From contig NZ_KB908088.1 of assembly GCF_000382345.1 (NCBI RefSeq), positions 22,671-86,670 of the forward strand: DNA of 64,000 nt, read 5' to 3'. Numbering within the stretch: the stretch's first letter is position 1; every line of letters begins with the position of its first letter. Below the pieces are notes generated by a model that had not been told where the DNA came from, made no database searches, and worked only from the letters and a program-made list of their open reading frames with translations. This stretch comes from Massilia niastensis DSM 21313. Lineage in GTDB: Bacteria > Pseudomonadota > Gammaproteobacteria > Burkholderiales > Burkholderiaceae_D. Shown here in pieces: positions 62,276-64,000 of this stretch. A program made the translations under genes and the position numbers.

Positions 62276-63121
62276 ATGAATGCAAACTCCCCTGTGGTGC
62301 TGGTCACCGGCGCCAGCCGCGGCATCGGCGCCGCCACCGCGCTGGCCTTCGGCACGGCCGGCTGGCGCGTCGCCGTCTGCGCCCGCAGCCAGTCCGAAGG
62401 CCAGCCGCTCGCCCATCAGTTGCGCCGGCCCGACGGCGGCGCGCTGGCCGGCAGCCTCGCCACCACGGCCGCCGCGCTGGAAAGGGCGGGCGCCGAAGTG
62501 TTCGCCCAGCCGATGGACCTGATGGACTGCGCCTCGATCGACCGCGCCGCCGATGCGGTGCTGGAGCGCTTCGGCCGGGTCGACCTGTTGATCAACAACG
62601 CGGTCTACCAGGACCCCGAAATGAACGCCATGCTGCAGGACCTGGAGGATGCGGCGCTGGCGCGCACCCTGCACGGCAACGTGGTGGCGCCGTTCCACCT
62701 GATGCGTCGCCTGCTGCCGTCGATGCTGGCGCGGGGCGGGGGCCAGGTCATCAATGTCTGCTCCGGCGCCGGCAAGAACGATCCACCGGTGGCCGCCAAC
62801 CAGGGCGGCTGGGGCTTCGCCTACGGCGCCTCGAAGGCGGCGATGGCGCGCATGGCGGGCTGCATCAACCGCGAACACGGTGCGCAGGGCATGCGCGCCT
62901 TCAGCGTCAATCCCGGCCTGGTCAGCACCGAGGCGGTCGCCGCCACGCTGGGCGACGGCGGCTTCCTGGAGCGCCGCTACGGCGCGATGGCCCCAGGCGC
63001 GATCGCCGCCGCCCTGCTGTGGCTCGCCACCGATCCACGCGCGGCCAGCCTGGCCGGCTCGGCCGCCATGCTCGACCTGCAGGACCTGGCGCGCCAATAT
63101 GCCCTGACCGGCAAGGAGTAA
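62276..63121 (+). CDS. Short-chain dehydrogenase of the steroid cluster
   Basis: 281 residues. VVLVTGASRGIGAATALAF, LLINNAVYQ (variant of NNAG), and YGASKAAM with catalytic Ser in VCSGAGKND are present. The NNAV change and the longer loop before the tyrosine set it apart from the other SDRs here. Possibly a hydroxyacyl-CoA or ring-hydroxyl dehydrogenase. Co-transcribed with the preceding MFS gene. Confidence 0.78.
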   Translation: MNANSPVVLVTGASRGIGAATALAFGTAGWRVAVCARSQSEGQPLAHQLRRPDGGALAGSLATTAAALERAGAEVFAQPMDLMDCASIDRAADAVLERFGRVDLLINNAVYQDPEMNAMLQDLEDAALARTLHGNVVAPFHLMRRLLPSMLARGGGQVINVCSGAGKNDPPVAANQGGWGFAYGASKAAMARMAGCINREHGAQGMRAFSVNPGLVSTEAVAATLGDGGFLERRYGAMAPGAIAAALLWLATDPRAASLAGSAAMLDLQDLARQYALTGKE

Positions 63122-63124
63122 GTC

Positions 63125-63313
63125 ATGGGATCGACCAAGCAACCCTGCAAGCACAGCATCCGTGCCTGGATGCTGCAACGCCAGCGCCAGCCGGCGCCGC
63201 TGCCCGATATCGCCGAGATCCGGCGCGCGGTGGGATGGGGCGCGGCGCGCCCGGCGCCGGAAGCCATCGTCCGTCGGGACGATGCCGTCCCGCGCACGCT
63301 GTCCGACCATTGA
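63125..63313 (+). CDS. Possible 62-residue protein overlapping operator 12
   Basis: Begins MGSTKQPCKHSIRAWMLQRQ three bases after the SDR stop, with AAGGAG ideally placed 6 nt before its ATG. The product is basic and arginine-rich, with no membrane segment. The end of the ORF contains operator 12 and the ipdF -10 element. I do not recognise it; it may be a genuine small protein or an accident of the good ribosome-binding site. Confidence 0.35.
   Translation: MGSTKQPCKHSIRAWMLQRQRQPAPLPDIAEIRRAVGWGAARPAPEAIVRRDDAVPRTLSDH
63266..63283 (+). promoter_or_regulatory. Steroid-cluster operator 12: ATCGTCC-gtcg-GGACGAT
   Basis: The only perfect palindrome in the set. GACCAT starts 21 nt downstream (63305-63310); the ipdF ATG is 58 nt from the edge. 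Confidence 0.92.
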
Positions 63314-63341
63314 ATTCCCCAGAATCCCGAAACGAGTCCCC

Positions 63342-64000
63342 ATGAAACCAGCTCCCGAGTATGTCCCGCCGCACGCCCTGTTGGCCGGCAAGTCCGTTCT
63401 CGTCACCGCCGCCGCCGGCGCCGGCATCGGCTTCGCCGCCGCCCTGCGCTGCGCCGAAGAGGGTTGCCGCGCCCTGGTCATCTCCGACGTGCACGAGCGG
63501 CGCCTGGCCGAAGCGGTCGAGGCGATCCGCAGCCAGACCGGCTTGCGCGAGGTCCACGGCCAACTGTGCGATGTCAGCAAGGAAGACCAGGTGCAGGCGC
63601 TGGTCGAGGCGGCCGAAAGCCGCATGGGCGGCACCGATGTGCTGATCAATAATGCCGGCCTGGGCACCAGCAAGCTGGTGCTGGAGATGAGCGACGACGA
63701 GTGGCACAAGGTGATCGACGTCACCCTGACCGGCACCTTCCGGATGACCCGCGCGATGATGCGGGCGATGCGGCCGCGCGGCCGCGGCGTGATCGTGAAC
63801 AACGCATCGGTGCTGGGCTGGCGCGCCCAGGCCGAGCAGGCCCACTATGCGGCGGCCAAGGCCGGCGTGATGGCCTTCACCCGCTGCAGCGCGCTCGAGG
63901 CGGCCGCTTTCGGCGTGCGCATCAATGCCGTGGCGCCGTCGATCGCGGTGCACGCCTTCCTGAAAAAATCCGCCTCGGAAGAACTGCTCGGCGAACTGAC
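63342..64000 (+). CDS. ipdF: IpdF, SDR of steroid C/D-ring degradation (partial, runs off the window)
   Basis: 219 codons visible, C-terminus missing at the window edge. VLVTAAAGAGIGFAAALRCAEEG binds NAD, VLINNAGLG follows, and the distinctive GVIVNNASVLGWRAQAEQAHYAAAKAGVMAFTRCSALEAA matches mycobacterial IpdF as I remember it, including the asparagine-rich NNAS before the catalytic tyrosine. IpdF oxidises 5-hydroxy-HIC-CoA in the HIP pathway. It has its own operator 12, separate from the main ipd operon 26 kb away. Confidence 0.86.
   Translation, partial: MKPAPEYVPPHALLAGKSVLVTAAAGAGIGFAAALRCAEEGCRALVISDVHERRLAEAVEAIRSQTGLREVHGQLCDVSKEDQVQALVEAAESRMGGTDVLINNAGLGTSKLVLEMSDDEWHKVIDVTLTGTFRMTRAMMRAMRPRGRGVIVNNASVLGWRAQAEQAHYAAAKAGVMAFTRCSALEAAAFGVRINAVAPSIAVHAFLKKSASEELLGEL

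Overview
The window reads as high-GC betaproteobacterial chromosome, most likely an Oxalobacteraceae (Massilia-like) strain. That placement is an inference from codon bias, TonB receptors and family content, not from a marker gene. It opens with five tRNA-Gly(GCC) genes, three of them in perfect 142-bp tandem units, and one tRNA-Cys. A mixed stretch follows (about 0.8-8.9 kb): a GAF/GGDEF/EAL protein with a degenerate cyclase motif, a small membrane protein, a SCO-like protein next to an aconitase-family remnant, and an orphan maleylacetate reductase/Bug-protein pair with a divergent LysR regulator.

From 8.9 to 25.4 kb lies an N-acetylgalactosamine (GalNAc) locus. The minus-strand operon runs agaS-like isomerase, ROK kinase, kbaZ/agaZ-like gene, DeoR/AgaR-like repressor, nagA/agaA-like deacetylase and sugar-porter MFS. 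The divergent plus-strand operon encodes a secreted GH31 enzyme with carbohydrate-binding modules, a Tat-exported GH109 alpha-N-acetylgalactosaminidase, a DUF3472-type secreted protein and a TonB receptor. Enzymes outside the cytoplasm would release GalNAc; the receptor, the MFS and the Aga-type enzymes would take it up and process it. The 340-bp intergenic region has two good sigma-70 promoters embedded in GAAAG-type repeats typical of AgaR operators. No tagatose-bisphosphate aldolase subunit Y or separate kinase is present.

From 25.4 kb to the end is a steroid (probably bile-acid type) catabolic gene cluster. It encodes the ring A/B module (hsaA, hsaB, hsaC, hsaD, hsaE, hsaG, hsaF), the ring C/D module (ipdA, ipdB, ipdC, echA20, a FadE pair, fadA6, ipdF at the right edge), 3alpha-hydroxysteroid dehydrogenase (hsdA), a 7alpha-HSDH-like SDR, a BaiCD-like flavoenzyme, a fused FadE34-like acyl-CoA dehydrogenase, an exported amidase, three related MFS transporters, a TonB receptor, a CoA-biosynthesis gene (coaD) and a TeiR-like LuxR-family regulator.

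The most striking feature is regulatory. Twelve copies of an 18-bp inverted repeat (ATCGTCC-N4-GGACGAT and variants) lie upstream of essentially every transcription unit of the steroid cluster. In all 15 promoter directions a -10-like hexamer starts exactly 21 nt from the proximal edge; every one has A at position 2 and T at position 6. This puts the palindrome at about -42.5, the class II position of LuxR-type activators. The cluster's own LuxR-family protein is the obvious candidate; its gene lacks the box and has a nearly leaderless sigma-70 promoter. I know of no description of this operator, but could not search.
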